Made by a program: the position numbers and the translations under genes. The notes under the pieces were generated by a model that had not been told where the DNA came from, ran no database searches, and saw nothing but the letters and a program-made list of their open reading frames with translations. DNA of 64,000 nt from Cryobacterium gelidum (lineage in GTDB: Bacteria > Actinomycetota > Actinomycetes > Actinomycetales > Microbacteriaceae): assembly GCF_004403985.1 (NCBI RefSeq), contig NZ_SOHL01000020.1:83425-147424 (forward strand), read 5' to 3'. Positions 1 through 8,308 of the stretch are shown piece after piece; position 1 is the first letter of the stretch; each line of letters begins with the position of its first letter.

Positions 1-315
1 TTGGCCGTCCGTAGGACGGACGAAACCGCGGCAGCTTGGAAGACCCTGTGAATGAATGACAGGGGTGTAATTCGTCGGGTAGACATGATGTAGTAATACG
101 TAACGATGCAGAGCTTGTGGCTCTGCATAAACACATTAGGTGAATGGAACCCCAGTCGGGGTTGAGCGGCGCTAAAAGGCCAGCGTCCCCGCTCGAACAG
201 ATGCATCTAGAGGCCAGACCCGGTCGAATTCCGGGATCCGAAGTCGTACGCCCCGGTTCACGGTGTTGGCGTTCTGCTTCGACACTCCTCTGTCGGCGTC
301 TAGCTCTGGTTCCCT
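1..315. other. Non-coding leader of the integrative element, with three perfect hairpins
   Basis: No convincing gene lies here. Three perfect inverted repeats occur in 165 bp: 6-12/16-22 (7-bp arms, 3-nt loop), 106-114/120-128 (9-bp arms, 5-nt loop) and 148-153/158-163 (6-bp arms, 4-nt loop). They precede a rolling-circle-type initiator gene, so a replication or nicking origin is a reasonable inference. They could instead be transcription signals. An ATG-initiated frame at 144-365 overlaps the initiator gene and shows no recognisable protein character. Confidence 0.5.
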
Positions 316-1095
316 ATGCTCCCGGATTCAACCCATGCACACCTGCGCACCCTCGCTCGCCCTGACTCTGGGTGGACGTTCTCCCTGTTCCCGGGTGCCA
401 GCGAAGGCGGCGGCACGTTCCACGGGTCCACTCGCCGCGCGCCCTCGTATGTTTCACGCGGCTTTGCTGCTGATCCGGAACGTGCTGCGGCAGAGGCCGG
501 GCGTCGTGCCCGTGCGTCGTTGCGCCGGTACTGCGCCGCGAATCGCCTCAACCGACTCGGCACGCTGACCTTCGCAGGCGATGGGTGCCACGAACCAGCG
601 CTGTTGCGCACGCACCTGGGCGAGTTCTTCCGGTCACTGCGCTCCTCGTTGGGTGGCAACCCGTTGCCGTATGTCTGGGTTCCGGAGTGGCACAAGTCCG
701 GCCATGGCCTGCACGCGCACTTCGCCGTGGGCCGGTACATCAAGAGGTCGCTGATCGATGCCGCGTGGGGGCATGGATTCGTGCACATCAAGTTGCTCGC
801 GGACTTGCCGGTTGGCTCGGGGTCTCTTACGGAGGCACGGCGGGCGGCAGGCTACTTGTCCAAGTACGTGGCAAAGACGTTTACGGATCTGGATGCCCGC
901 GTGTTGGGTTTACACCGGTATGACGTCGCCCAAGGCTTCAAGCCGGAGGTGTTGTCGCTGTCGGGGACTACTGCGGGCGATGTGTTGGCGCAGGCTTCGG
1001 ACTTGTTCTCGTCGGCTCCGGTGCATCAGTGGTCGTCGGCGGAAAATGAGGATTGGAAGGGTCCGCCCGCTGTATGGGCGCAGTGGGGTCGATGA
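316..1095 (+). CDS. HUH-type rolling-circle replication initiator (Rep-like) protein
   Basis: This 259-aa protein carries the signature of HUH single-strand endonucleases in the expected order: a hydrophobic motif 1 (LGTLTF, residues 81-86), the metal-binding HUH pair (H133-A-H135), and a motif 3 with tyrosine and lysines (GYLSKYVAK, about 179-187). Such proteins nick one strand at an origin and bind the 5' end covalently, starting replication of small plasmids or integrative elements. An in-frame TAG at 301-303 lies just upstream and no clear ribosome binding site precedes the ATG, so the message may be leaderless or the start may lie further in. It overlaps the next gene by ATGA. With the nearby serine recombinase it suggests a self-replicating integrative element. 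The family assignment rests on motifs only. Confidence 0.75.
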   Translation: MLPDSTHAHLRTLARPDSGWTFSLFPGASEGGGTFHGSTRRAPSYVSRGFAADPERAAAEAGRRARASLRRYCAANRLNRLGTLTFAGDGCHEPALLRTHLGEFFRSLRSSLGGNPLPYVWVPEWHKSGHGLHAHFAVGRYIKRSLIDAAWGHGFVHIKLLADLPVGSGSLTEARRAAGYLSKYVAKTFTDLDARVLGLHRYDVAQGFKPEVLSLSGTTAGDVLAQASDLFSSAPVHQWSSAENEDWKGPPAVWAQWGR

Positions 1096-1316
1096 TGGGC
1101 ATCGATCAGGTTACGGTGCGGGCGTGGCTCGAGGCGTCATGCCGGGCTCAGGGTGTGCCCGTTGGGGTGACGAATCCCGCTGTGGTTGCCCTTGTTGGCG
1201 TGCTGATGAGGGATGGGGTGCAGCGGGACGGGCGCGGAGCGCCGGACGCGGCACGCCGTCCGTTACAGCTGCCAGCTGGGGACGACACGGGACGGGTCGA
1301 CCGTTCGAGCGCCTAA
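1092..1316 (+). CDS. Small protein coupled to the Rep gene, function unknown
   Basis: The start overlaps the Rep stop (ATGATG at 1092-1097 around TGA 1093-1095), which indicates translational coupling. The 74-aa product begins with a segment resembling a short DNA-binding or helical domain (GIDQVTVRAWLE) and becomes Arg/Asp/Pro-rich towards the end. Its last 54 bp overlap the 3' end of the convergent recombinase gene, so the C-terminal sequence may simply follow the opposite coding constraint. I do not recognise the family. A role alongside Rep, for example accessory replication or copy control, is only a guess from position. Confidence 0.5.
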   Translation: MMGIDQVTVRAWLEASCRAQGVPVGVTNPAVVALVGVLMRDGVQRDGRGAPDAARRPLQLPAGDDTGRVDRSSA

Positions 1317-2675
1317 GACGCCGGGAAGAATCGTCACGTAGTCCAGCACGGCCCGGACGATCGCTACCTGGCGGTCGAGGTTCAGGCCGTCCCAACCCGC
1401 TGCCAGTTCCTCACCATGACCGACCAGACCATCGAGAGCATTCGTGCCCGCGATTTGGTCGAGCTGTCGCTGTGCGTTTTCGACTCGTGCTTCGAGCGGT
1501 GTCCGTGCGGCCTTCCATTCCGGTCGGGAAATCTCTCCCGCTGCCCACATCTCGGACAACTCGGTCATCTTCGACTGAGCGCTTTGCAACTCAGCCAAAA
1601 GGGCCGCTTGGCGTTCGTCAGCTGCGGCCCGTCCGGATAGGGCGTCGCCCATTACCGGTGTGTCCAGGCGCATCAGCACGGCACTGGCGATCAGTTCCTC
1701 CACGGGCTGCGCGACAACGGTAAGCCGCCCGCAACCGCGGTGATCCGGGCCGGACAAGCACACGTACCGGCGGCGGTCGGCACGAGCCGCACTGTAGAGC
1801 GGGGTACCGCACTTTCCACAACGCAGCATTCCGGACAAGAGATACCGACGCGGAGCACGCCTTCCGGAGTTCTTCTTCGTCTCGAACATTGCCAGAATCT
1901 GGTGGTGCTTCGCTTCGCTGACGAGGGCCGGCCACGCAGCCGGCCCTGCCGCCTCGCCGTGATGATCCCGCAGGCCGGCAATGCGTCCGGAGCGGAGAAT
2001 TCCGCGGAGAGTAGTGGTGCTCCAGTTCACGCCTCCCGCCGTCGTCGGGATCTGCTGCTCGTTCATCCACGCTGCCAAAGACCGCACCGACTCGCCCGCA
2101 AGGAAGCGGTCTACAATTTCGCGCACGACCTCGGCCTCGGATTCTCGAATGGTCAGCTTGTCCCGATCGTATCCAAATGGGCGATGTGCGCCGCCGTTGG
2201 GTTTGCCCTGTTCCACGTTTTGCTGGATCTTGCGGTTGATCCGGGCGGACTTGCGTGCGGACTCGTTCGCGGCGACGGCGGCTGTGATTCGGGCGATGAG
2301 CATGCCGTTGTCGTTGCCGAAGTTGATATCCGAGGTGACCGTGGCCAACTGCTCGACACCTGCAGTGTCGCAAAGATCGACAAACTGTTCCCATTCCATT
2401 GGGCGGCGGGTCAGACGGTCCTGGTGATAGGCGATCACGGCGTCGCGGCGGCCCCCAGCGATGTCGGCGAGCATGCGCGCGTATTCCGGGCGCGCCTTGC
2501 CTCGATATGCCGAGATATCGTTGTCGACGTACTCCTCGGCGATCGTCCAGCCACGCTCCGCGGCAAGCTTCCGACAGTCTTCGAGTTGGCGTTGAACTCC
2601 GAGTCCCTCGCCCGTCTGGTCGGAGGAAATACGTGCATACACAGCCGCAGCCGTCACTGTCTTCATAGGGGTCAC
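1263..2675 (-). CDS. Large serine recombinase (integrase)
   Basis: This 470-aa protein has the full large serine recombinase layout. The N-terminal resolvase domain carries catalytic Ser17 in YARIS, with further conserved Arg and Gln residues in the QDRLTRR region. A recombinase domain follows (about 165-265, including HRPFGYD), then a zinc ribbon (CGKCG and YVC...GCGR, about 290-325) and a helical, probably coiled-coil tail. Such enzymes integrate and excise phages and mobile elements at short att sites. A GTG at 2675 and an ATG at 2666 are both possible starts and neither has a good ribosome binding site. The gene begins within about 10 bp of a truncated HNH gene, the usual position of an integrase next to its att junction. 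Confidence 0.9.
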   Translation of the reverse strand: MTPMKTVTAAAVYARISSDQTGEGLGVQRQLEDCRKLAAERGWTIAEEYVDNDISAYRGKARPEYARMLADIAGGRRDAVIAYHQDRLTRRPMEWEQFVDLCDTAGVEQLATVTSDINFGNDNGMLIARITAAVAANESARKSARINRKIQQNVEQGKPNGGAHRPFGYDRDKLTIRESEAEVVREIVDRFLAGESVRSLAAWMNEQQIPTTAGGVNWSTTTLRGILRSGRIAGLRDHHGEAAGPAAWPALVSEAKHHQILAMFETKKNSGRRAPRRYLLSGMLRCGKCGTPLYSAARADRRRYVCLSGPDHRGCGRLTVVAQPVEELIASAVLMRLDTPVMGDALSGRAAADERQAALLAELQSAQSKMTELSEMWAAGEISRPEWKAARTPLEARVENAQRQLDQIAGTNALDGLVGHGEELAAGWDGLNLDRQVAIVRAVLDYVTILPGVLGARTVDPSRVVPSWQL

Positions 2676-2686
2676 ATTAGCGTTGT

Positions 2687-2890
2687 GTGGGCAACGGAAC
2701 CCTTTTGTGCTGGTATCACCACCACACGATCGACTCCGCCGGGTGGAAGATCCGCATGGTCAACGGCCGACCCCAGGTGCGGGGGCCATTGCTCTGGGAC
2801 CCGACCCAAACCTGGCGGCCCGCCCGCACCCACCGCGCCAACACCCCCAGTGCCAACTCCCCCAGTGCTGATCCACCCTGGCGCACCTGA
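2687..2890 (+). pseudogene. 3' fragment of a DUF222/HNH endonuclease gene
   Basis: From about 2681 the frame reads RCVGNGTLLCWYHHHTIDSAGW, which is the C-terminal half of the HNH nuclease domain found in actinobacterial DUF222 (13E12-repeat) proteins. The usual Trp-Arg-Pro tail follows, then a TGA. The first Cys/His half of the HNH motif and the whole DUF222 domain are missing. An in-frame TAG lies at 2678-2680, just where the recombinase gene starts on the other strand. The simplest reading is that the element integrated inside an HNH gene and this is the stranded 3' end. The matching 5' part should lie beyond the left edge of the window. Confidence 0.8.
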
Positions 2891-2925
2891 CAGGCGTGTG
2901 CCGGAGCGTGCGGAGCTGCTGTCGG

Positions 2926-4080
2926 CTATTTTGCGCCGACGGACACCGTCGGGCTGCCGAGCGCTGCGGCGGGCATCTCGGCGGCGAGACGGTTGGCTTC
3001 TTCAATGAGTGTCGCTACGATCTCGGACTCGGGCACGGTCTTGATGACCTCGCCGCGCACGAAGATCTGGCCCCTGCCGTTTCCGCTCGCGACGCCAAGG
3101 TCGGCCTCGCGAGCCTCGCCCGGTCCGTTGACGACGCAACCCATGACGGCGACGCGCAGCGGCACGGTCATGCCCTCCAGTCCGTCGGTGACATCGTTGG
3201 CGAGCTTGTAGACATCCACTTGGGCCCGGCCGCAGCTCGGGCAAGAGACGATCTCGAGCTTGCGTTCGCGCAGGTTCAGCGACTGCAGAATCTGCAGACC
3301 CACCTTGATCTCCTCGACCGGCGGGGCACTCAGGGACACGCGAATGGTGTCTCCGATTCCCTCGCCGAGCAGAAGACCAAACGCCGTGGCGCTCTTAATC
3401 GTGCCCTGAAAGCTCGGGCCCGCCTCGGTGACACCGAGGTGCAACGGCCAGTCGCCGCGTTCGGCGAGCAGCCGGTATGCCTTGACCATGATCACCGGGT
3501 CGTTGTGCTTGACCGAGATCTTGAAGTCGTGAAAGTCGTGCTCTTCGAACAGGCTCGCCTCCCAGACGGCGCTCTCGACGAGCGCCTCGGGGGTAGCCTT
3601 GCCGTATTTTTGCATGAGGCTCGGCTCGAGCGAGCCGGCGTTGACGCCGATGCGCAGGCTCACGCCCGCCGCCTTGGCGGCTGCGGCGATCTTGCCGACC
3701 TGGTCGTCGAACTTGCGGATGTTGCCGGGGTTCACTCGCACGGCGGCGCAGCCCGCGTCGATCGCGGCGAAGACATAGTTCGGCTGAAAGTGAATGTCCG
3801 CGATGACCGGAATCTGACTCTTCTTCGCGATGATCGGCAGGGCTTCGGCGTCATCGCGCGTGGGTACCGCGACGCGCACGATGTCGCAGCCGGTCGCCGT
3901 GAGCTCTGCGATCTGCTGGAGCGTCGCGTTGATGTTCGTCGTCGGAGTCGTCGTCATTGATTGCACGCTCACCTGAGCATTGCCACCGACCAAGACCTTT
4001 CCGACCTTGATCTGACGGGATTTACGTCTGGGAGCGAGTACCTCAGGTACTTTGGGCATCCCCAAGTTGATTGCAGCCAC
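2926..4080 (-). CDS. ispG: 4-hydroxy-3-methylbut-2-en-1-yl diphosphate synthase (IspG/GcpE)
   Basis: IspG carries out the penultimate MEP-pathway step, converting methylerythritol cyclodiphosphate to HMBPP, the precursor of isopentenyl and dimethylallyl diphosphate. The 384-aa length is normal for the bacterial two-domain form. The TIM-barrel part contains QSMTTT and IADIHF motifs. The C-terminal part carries the 4Fe-4S ligands: C280 and C283 in SCPSCGR, C315 in [10 protein letters not shown] and neighbouring Glu322. The gene is convergent with the HNH fragment. In many actinobacteria it is adjacent to dxr and the site-2 protease gene. Here the three keep the same strand and order, but a thiolase gene separates ispG from rseP. 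Confidence 0.96.
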   Translation of the reverse strand: MAAINLGMPKVPEVLAPRRKSRQIKVGKVLVGGNAQVSVQSMTTTPTTNINATLQQIAELTATGCDIVRVAVPTRDDAEALPIIAKKSQIPVIADIHFQPNYVFAAIDAGCAAVRVNPGNIRKFDDQVGKIAAAAKAAGVSLRIGVNAGSLEPSLMQKYGKATPEALVESAVWEASLFEEHDFHDFKISVKHNDPVIMVKAYRLLAERGDWPLHLGVTEAGPSFQGTIKSATAFGLLLGEGIGDTIRVSLSAPPVEEIKVGLQILQSLNLRERKLEIVSCPSCGRAQVDVYKLANDVTDGLEGMTVPLRVAVMGCVVNGPGEAREADLGVASGNGRGQIFVRGEVIKTVPESEIVATLIEEANRLAAEMPAAALGSPTVSVGAK

Positions 4081-4258
4081 TTATCTAGCTTAGTTGTCGT
4101 AGCGTGCACCAAGCTGAATGTCGCCCCGATTCAGCGCCGCAGCAAGACGAGCGGCATCACGCTCTCGAGGCGTGCGAATCTATCCACGCCACGCCCGAAT
4201 ATGCTGGGAAGGTGGCAGAGCCGCGGCATTCAAGCACATCATTGACAAAGGAGTCCCG

Positions 4259-5443
4259 ATGACCGAAACAGACGTCGTAATCCTGGCCGGATCCCGCACC
4301 CCACAGGGTCGCGTGAACGGGCAGCTCTCGTCCCTCACCGCCGTTGATCTCGGCGCCGCCGCCATCGTTGGCGCCCTCGCCCGCGCCGGAGTGGCTCCGG
4401 AGCAGGTTGATTTCGTGCTCATGGGGCAGGTGTTGCAAGCCGGCTGCGGGCAGAACCCGGCTCGGCAGTCCAGCGTGGCCGCGGGCATCCCGTGGAACGT
4501 GCCGGCTATGACACTCAATAAGGTGTGTCTTTCGGGCCTGGCCGCGGTTGTCGATGCCGCCCGCCTGGTACGGCTCGGCGAAGCGGATGTCGTCGTGGCC
4601 GGCGGGCAGGAGTCCATGTCGCGTGCTCCCCACCTGCTGCCGGGCGCACGCCAGGGCTGGGCCTACGGAACGGTGTCCGCTCTCGACCACGCCGCCTACG
4701 ACGGCCTCACCGACGCGTTCGACGGTCTCTCGATGGGACTTTCGACCGAGCGCGCCAACATTGAGCTCGGTCAGACCCGGATCGAGCAGGATGAAATCGC
4801 TGCCGCATCACACCAGCGCGCCGCAGCGGCCGCCGCGAGCGACGTGTTCAGCGACGAGATCACGCCGATCAGCGTGCCGCAACGCAAGGGCGAGCCGCGC
4901 GTCATCAGCGCCGATGAGGGTGTGCGTGCGGAGAGCACGACCGAGACGCTCGGCCGGTTGCGCCCCGCCTTCGACCCGGCGGGAAGCATCACCGCCGGCA
5001 ATGCCGCCCCGTTGAGCGACGGGGCGAGCGCGGTCGTCGTGACCAGCCGTGCCTGGGCCGAGAAGCACGGCCTGCCCTGGCTGGCCGTGATTGAGGCCAG
5101 CGGCCAGGTCGCCGGCCCCGACAACTCCCTGCACTCCCAGCCAGCCAACGCGATAGCGCACGCACTCTCCCGCCAGGGCTGGACCGTGGCGGACCTCGAC
5201 GTGATCGAGATCAACGAGGCCTTCGCCTCGGTCGTGGCGCAGTCATCGAAGGTGCTCGGGGTGAGCGCCGACGTGGTGAACATTCACGGCGGTGGCATCG
5301 CGATCGGACACCCCATCGGGTCGAGCGGCGGGCGCATCGCCCTGCATGCCGCGCTCGAACTGGCGCGTCGCGGCACCGGCAAGGCCGCCGTGGCCCTGTG
5401 CGGCGGCGGCGGCCAGGGCGAAGCGCTGCTGCTGTCGAGGTAG
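4259..5443 (+). CDS. Acetyl-CoA C-acetyltransferase (thiolase)
   Basis: This 394-aa thiolase has all catalytic residues: acyl-accepting C90 in LNKVCLSG, H351 in IGHPIGSSG, and the general base C381 in CGGGGQG. The biosynthetic-type length and the short N-terminus suit an acetoacetyl-CoA thiolase, condensing or cleaving acetyl-CoA units. A degradative 3-ketoacyl-CoA thiolase role is not excluded. The ATG at 4259 was chosen because AAAGGAG (4247-4253) precedes it. The frame is open upstream to 4118, but that stretch looks non-coding. The gene is convergent with rseP and lies inside what is usually an ispG-rseP-dxr block. Confidence 0.92.
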   Translation: MTETDVVILAGSRTPQGRVNGQLSSLTAVDLGAAAIVGALARAGVAPEQVDFVLMGQVLQAGCGQNPARQSSVAAGIPWNVPAMTLNKVCLSGLAAVVDAARLVRLGEADVVVAGGQESMSRAPHLLPGARQGWAYGTVSALDHAAYDGLTDAFDGLSMGLSTERANIELGQTRIEQDEIAAASHQRAAAAAASDVFSDEITPISVPQRKGEPRVISADEGVRAESTTETLGRLRPAFDPAGSITAGNAAPLSDGASAVVVTSRAWAEKHGLPWLAVIEASGQVAGPDNSLHSQPANAIAHALSRQGWTVADLDVIEINEAFASVVAQSSKVLGVSADVVNIHGGGIAIGHPIGSSGGRIALHAALELARRGTGKAAVALCGGGGQGEALLLSR

Positions 5444-5573
5444 CTTCTGGCTGGGTACTGCCAGGCAGACGGGGCCTGGCTGCCTAGACGATTGGCCCGC
5501 AGTACTTCGAGCCCGGCACGGTACTCCACCTCGTCGATGCCGCCCTGTGCCATAACTCGATACTTCGTCTCAG

Positions 5574-5598
5574 CCCGGGGCGCCGCATCCGCCCCGGG
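5574..5598. terminator. Hairpin between convergent thiolase and rseP genes
   Basis: A perfect 9-bp GC-only inverted repeat (5574-5582 with 5590-5598, 7-nt loop) lies between two convergent genes, as expected for a shared terminator. There is no clear T-tract, which is common in high-GC actinobacteria. A second, weaker repeat (GCCAGGC/GCCTGGC) occurs upstream, around 5459-5480. Confidence 0.55.
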
Positions 5599-5608
5599 GA
5601 GCAGTGCC

Positions 5609-6988
5609 CTATCCGAAGAAGTTGATCGGCTTGACGATATCGGCGTAGATGAGCAACAGGCTCATCCCACCGAGCAGAACCACCACAGCCAGGGTGAGCG
5701 GCATGAGCTTGGCCATATCGACCGGGCCCGGATCGGGTCGTTTGAACAGTTTGGCGAAGAAGCGACGGATTCCCTCCCATAGCGCCCCGGCAACATGGCC
5801 GCCGTCGAGGGGCAGCAGGGGCACCAGGTTGAAGACGAACAGGGCGATATTCAGTGACCCGAGCAAACCGAGCATGCTCGCAACCTTGGACGCGACCGGG
5901 ATCGTATCGATGCTCGCGAGCTCGCCGGCAACGCGGCCCACACCGACTACACTGATCGGACCGTTCACATCGCGCTCCCCCGGCCCGAACGCAGCATTGG
6001 CCACGGCCACGAGCCGGTCGGGCAGGTTGAGAATGAGGTGCGCGACATTGGCGATGTTGGCGCCGACCATGGGCAGCACAGCGGTCGCCGGCTGCGGCAC
6101 CAGCTCGGTGGCCGCCCCGATGCCGACGAAGCCGACGTCCTCGGTGACCGCAGCGCCGGAGGCATCCGTTTTGATCGTGGCGCCGTCGGTGTACACGTAG
6201 CGTTCGGTGAGTTTGGGGGCGAGCGTGAGATTCACGTTGGCGCCGTCACGTTCGACGACCACCGCGAGGGTCTGCCCTGGAGACGAGCGGATGATCTCGG
6301 TCGACTGTGCCCAGCTGGTGATGGCGATTCCGGCGATGCTGACCAGGCCGTCGCCCGGTTGCAATCCGGCAGCAGCCCCGGGCGAGGCTTCATCGGTGGC
6401 CGCGCAGGTCTGTCGGTCGCTCGATGCGGGCAGCACGCACTGGCTCACGCTGCCAACGGTGGTACTGATCTGCGCGGTACCGAATCCCATGAGCAAAATG
6501 GCGAACATTACGATCGCGATGAGCAGGTTCATGGCCGGCCCGCCCAGCATGATGATCACACGTTTGTAGACGGGCAACTGATAGAACGCGCGGTGGTCTT
6601 CGCCCTCGCCGATGGTCTCCGCACTGGCCTGGCGGGCGTCATCGACCAGGGTCGACAGGGCGCTCGTCTTTTTCTCCGGCGCGCCCTCCTGCACCATCTG
6701 GTCGAAGAATCCGGTGGTGGTGCTCCGGGGAGCTCCGCCCTTCTTGGCGGGAGGGAACATGCCGATCATGGCGATATATCCACCCATAGGGATGGCTTTG
6801 ACGCCGTACTCCGTCTCGCCCTTGGTGCGAGACCAGATGGTCGGGCCGAAGCCGATCATGTACTGGGTCACCTTGACGCCGAACAGCTTGGCGGGCACCA
6901 GGTGGCCGATTTCGTGCAGGCCGATCGAGAGCGCAAGGCCGACGACGACAATAGCGACACCGAGTATGAACAGCAGTACGGTTTCCAC
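5609..6988 (-). CDS. rseP: Site-2 zinc metalloprotease (RseP/Rip1 family, M50)
   Basis: This is an intramembrane protease that cleaves membrane-bound regulators such as anti-sigma factors. The zinc site HEIGH lies at residues 25-29 inside the first membrane segment. A PDZ domain sits mid-protein (GLQPGDGLVSIAG region) and the second catalytic motif is near the C-terminus (LLPLDGGH). At 459 aa and with several transmembrane segments it is a normal family member. The segment before the PDZ domain contains two cysteines in a Ser/Asp/Thr-rich stretch. It shares strand and likely ancestry of order with ispG and dxr. Its 5' end faces the divergent kinase gene. Confidence 0.93.
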   Translation of the reverse strand: METVLLFILGVAIVVVGLALSIGLHEIGHLVPAKLFGVKVTQYMIGFGPTIWSRTKGETEYGVKAIPMGGYIAMIGMFPPAKKGGAPRSTTTGFFDQMVQEGAPEKKTSALSTLVDDARQASAETIGEGEDHRAFYQLPVYKRVIIMLGGPAMNLLIAIVMFAILLMGFGTAQISTTVGSVSQCVLPASSDRQTCAATDEASPGAAAGLQPGDGLVSIAGIAITSWAQSTEIIRSSPGQTLAVVVERDGANVNLTLAPKLTERYVYTDGATIKTDASGAAVTEDVGFVGIGAATELVPQPATAVLPMVGANIANVAHLILNLPDRLVAVANAAFGPGERDVNGPISVVGVGRVAGELASIDTIPVASKVASMLGLLGSLNIALFVFNLVPLLPLDGGHVAGALWEGIRRFFAKLFKRPDPGPVDMAKLMPLTLAVVVLLGGMSLLLIYADIVKPINFFG

Positions 6989-7075
6989 TTTTGTAGAGTA
7001 ACCGCATCAAGCTGCAAAGGGGCTGGCCGTGCGGCCCGACCTCCCGATACGGGAGCGCATGTGCTTTGCTAGAGG

Positions 7076-8308
7076 ATGGACGCACGAGGAGGTCCCTTGT
7101 CTGACGAATCTATTCCCACGCAGCAGTTGCCCGCTTCGGCTAGACCCGGCCTGGTTGGCAGCCTGCTAGCGGACCGTTTTATGATCGAGAGCCTCATAGG
7201 TACCGGGGGGATGGCATCCGTCTATCGAGCGACGGACACGGCGCTTGGCCGCACGGTGGCCGTCAAACTGTTTCGAGCCGACGGCTCTGCCGCCGAACCT
7301 GAGCGCCAGAGCGGCGAGATCGCCCTGCTCGCGAGCCTGAACCATTTCGCCCTGGTCACCCTGTTCGATGCCGGCACCGCGATGGTCGACGGCGTGCCGC
7401 GCGCGTTCATCGTGATGGAACTCGTCGACGGCCCCGACCTCCGTGCACGCATCGAGGGTGGACCACTACCGAGCCTCGATGTGGCCGTGATGGGTGCCGA
7501 CCTCGCCGAAGCGCTGCACTACGTGCACGAGCAGGGCATCATTCACCGTGACGTGAAGCCGGCCAACGTTCTGCTGGCGACCTCTGGCTTTCCCGGCCGC
7601 AGCATGCACGCCAAGCTCGCCGACTTCGGCATCGCTCGGCTGCTCGATGAGACCCGGCTCACCGCGACCGGGTCACTGCTCGGTACAGCCAGTTATCTCA
7701 GCCCCGAGCAGGCCCTCGGTGGCGCGATCGGGGCACCAACGGATGTCTACTCGCTCGGCCTGGTTCTGCTCGAGTGCCTCACCGGCCTGCGCGCCTATCC
7801 CGGAACGGCTGTGGAATCGGCAATGGCCCGGCTACAACGCCAGCCCGAGATTCCGAACGCGCTCGGCCGAGACTGGATCGAGGTACTGGCCGCCATGACC
7901 GCCCGCGACACCGCCGACCGGTCCACCGCCGCCGAGGCCTCCCTGCTGCTGCGCGCCCTCGCCACTGAAACCGAGGATCAGGCCGTGGCCACGCTGGTGC
8001 TGCCGGCCAGTACGGGCAGTGACGCCGCGCCGACCGAGGTCCTGACGGCGGATCCTGCGCCGAAGCCCAAGCCGGCGACCGCGGCTGTTTCCTGGAAGCA
8101 GACCGGGACCAAGCCGGCCCCGGCTACGCGCAGCCGCCGGACCATCCTCTGGACTATGGCGGCCACTCTGGTCGTCGCCGTGATCGCCCTTGGTGCGCTG
8201 TTCCTGCGCGGCGGCGCCGAGCCGGCCGTGGTTCCGCCGAACTATCCAGCGGTCGACGGCACCCTCGGCACGCACCTGGAACAGCTACAGAAAAGTGTGA
8301 ACCCGTGA
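7076..8308 (+). CDS. Membrane-anchored Ser/Thr protein kinase (PknB-type)
   Basis: This 410-aa protein has a complete Hanks-type kinase domain: glycine loop GTGGMASVY (42-50), ATP-binding K64 in VAVKLF, catalytic loop HRDVKPANVLL, DFG motif DFGIARL, and the activation segment GTASYLSPEQ. A Pro/Ala-rich linker follows, then one transmembrane helix (about 360-380) and only about 30 external residues, with no PASTA domains. A TTG at 7097, preceded by AGGAGGT at 7087-7093, is an alternative start seven codons in. The stop overlaps the next gene's GTG, so the kinase and lipoprotein are probably made together. A PP2C phosphatase and an FHA protein encoded 19-21 kb away could act with it. Substrates are unknown. 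Confidence 0.93.
   Translation: MDARGGPLSDESIPTQQLPASARPGLVGSLLADRFMIESLIGTGGMASVYRATDTALGRTVAVKLFRADGSAAEPERQSGEIALLASLNHFALVTLFDAGTAMVDGVPRAFIVMELVDGPDLRARIEGGPLPSLDVAVMGADLAEALHYVHEQGIIHRDVKPANVLLATSGFPGRSMHAKLADFGIARLLDETRLTATGSLLGTASYLSPEQALGGAIGAPTDVYSLGLVLLECLTGLRAYPGTAVESAMARLQRQPEIPNALGRDWIEVLAAMTARDTADRSTAAEASLLLRALATETEDQAVATLVLPASTGSDAAPTEVLTADPAPKPKPATAAVSWKQTGTKPAPATRSRRTILWTMAATLVVAVIALGALFLRGGAEPAVVPPNYPAVDGTLGTHLEQLQKSVNP

Noticed and set aside
201..239. Cluster of ATGCAT, TCTAGA, GAATTC and GGATCC resembling a cloning polylinker
   Set aside because: Unusual in 40 bp, but the flanks are continuous with the rep leader and show no vector sequence. Chance or natural sequence is more likely, though an assembly check would be sensible.
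144..365. 73-codon frame upstream of rep
   Set aside because: Overlaps the rep start, has no recognisable protein features and covers two hairpin-rich segments.
132..2680. CACATTAG at 132-139 and 2673-2680 as att direct repeats
   Set aside because: Only 8 bp, and the sequence left of 132 does not encode the missing HNH part. The true left boundary is probably outside the window.
4118..4258. Longer N-terminus for the thiolase
   Set aside because: The extension is Arg-rich and not thiolase-like. A good ribosome binding site precedes the ATG at 4259.
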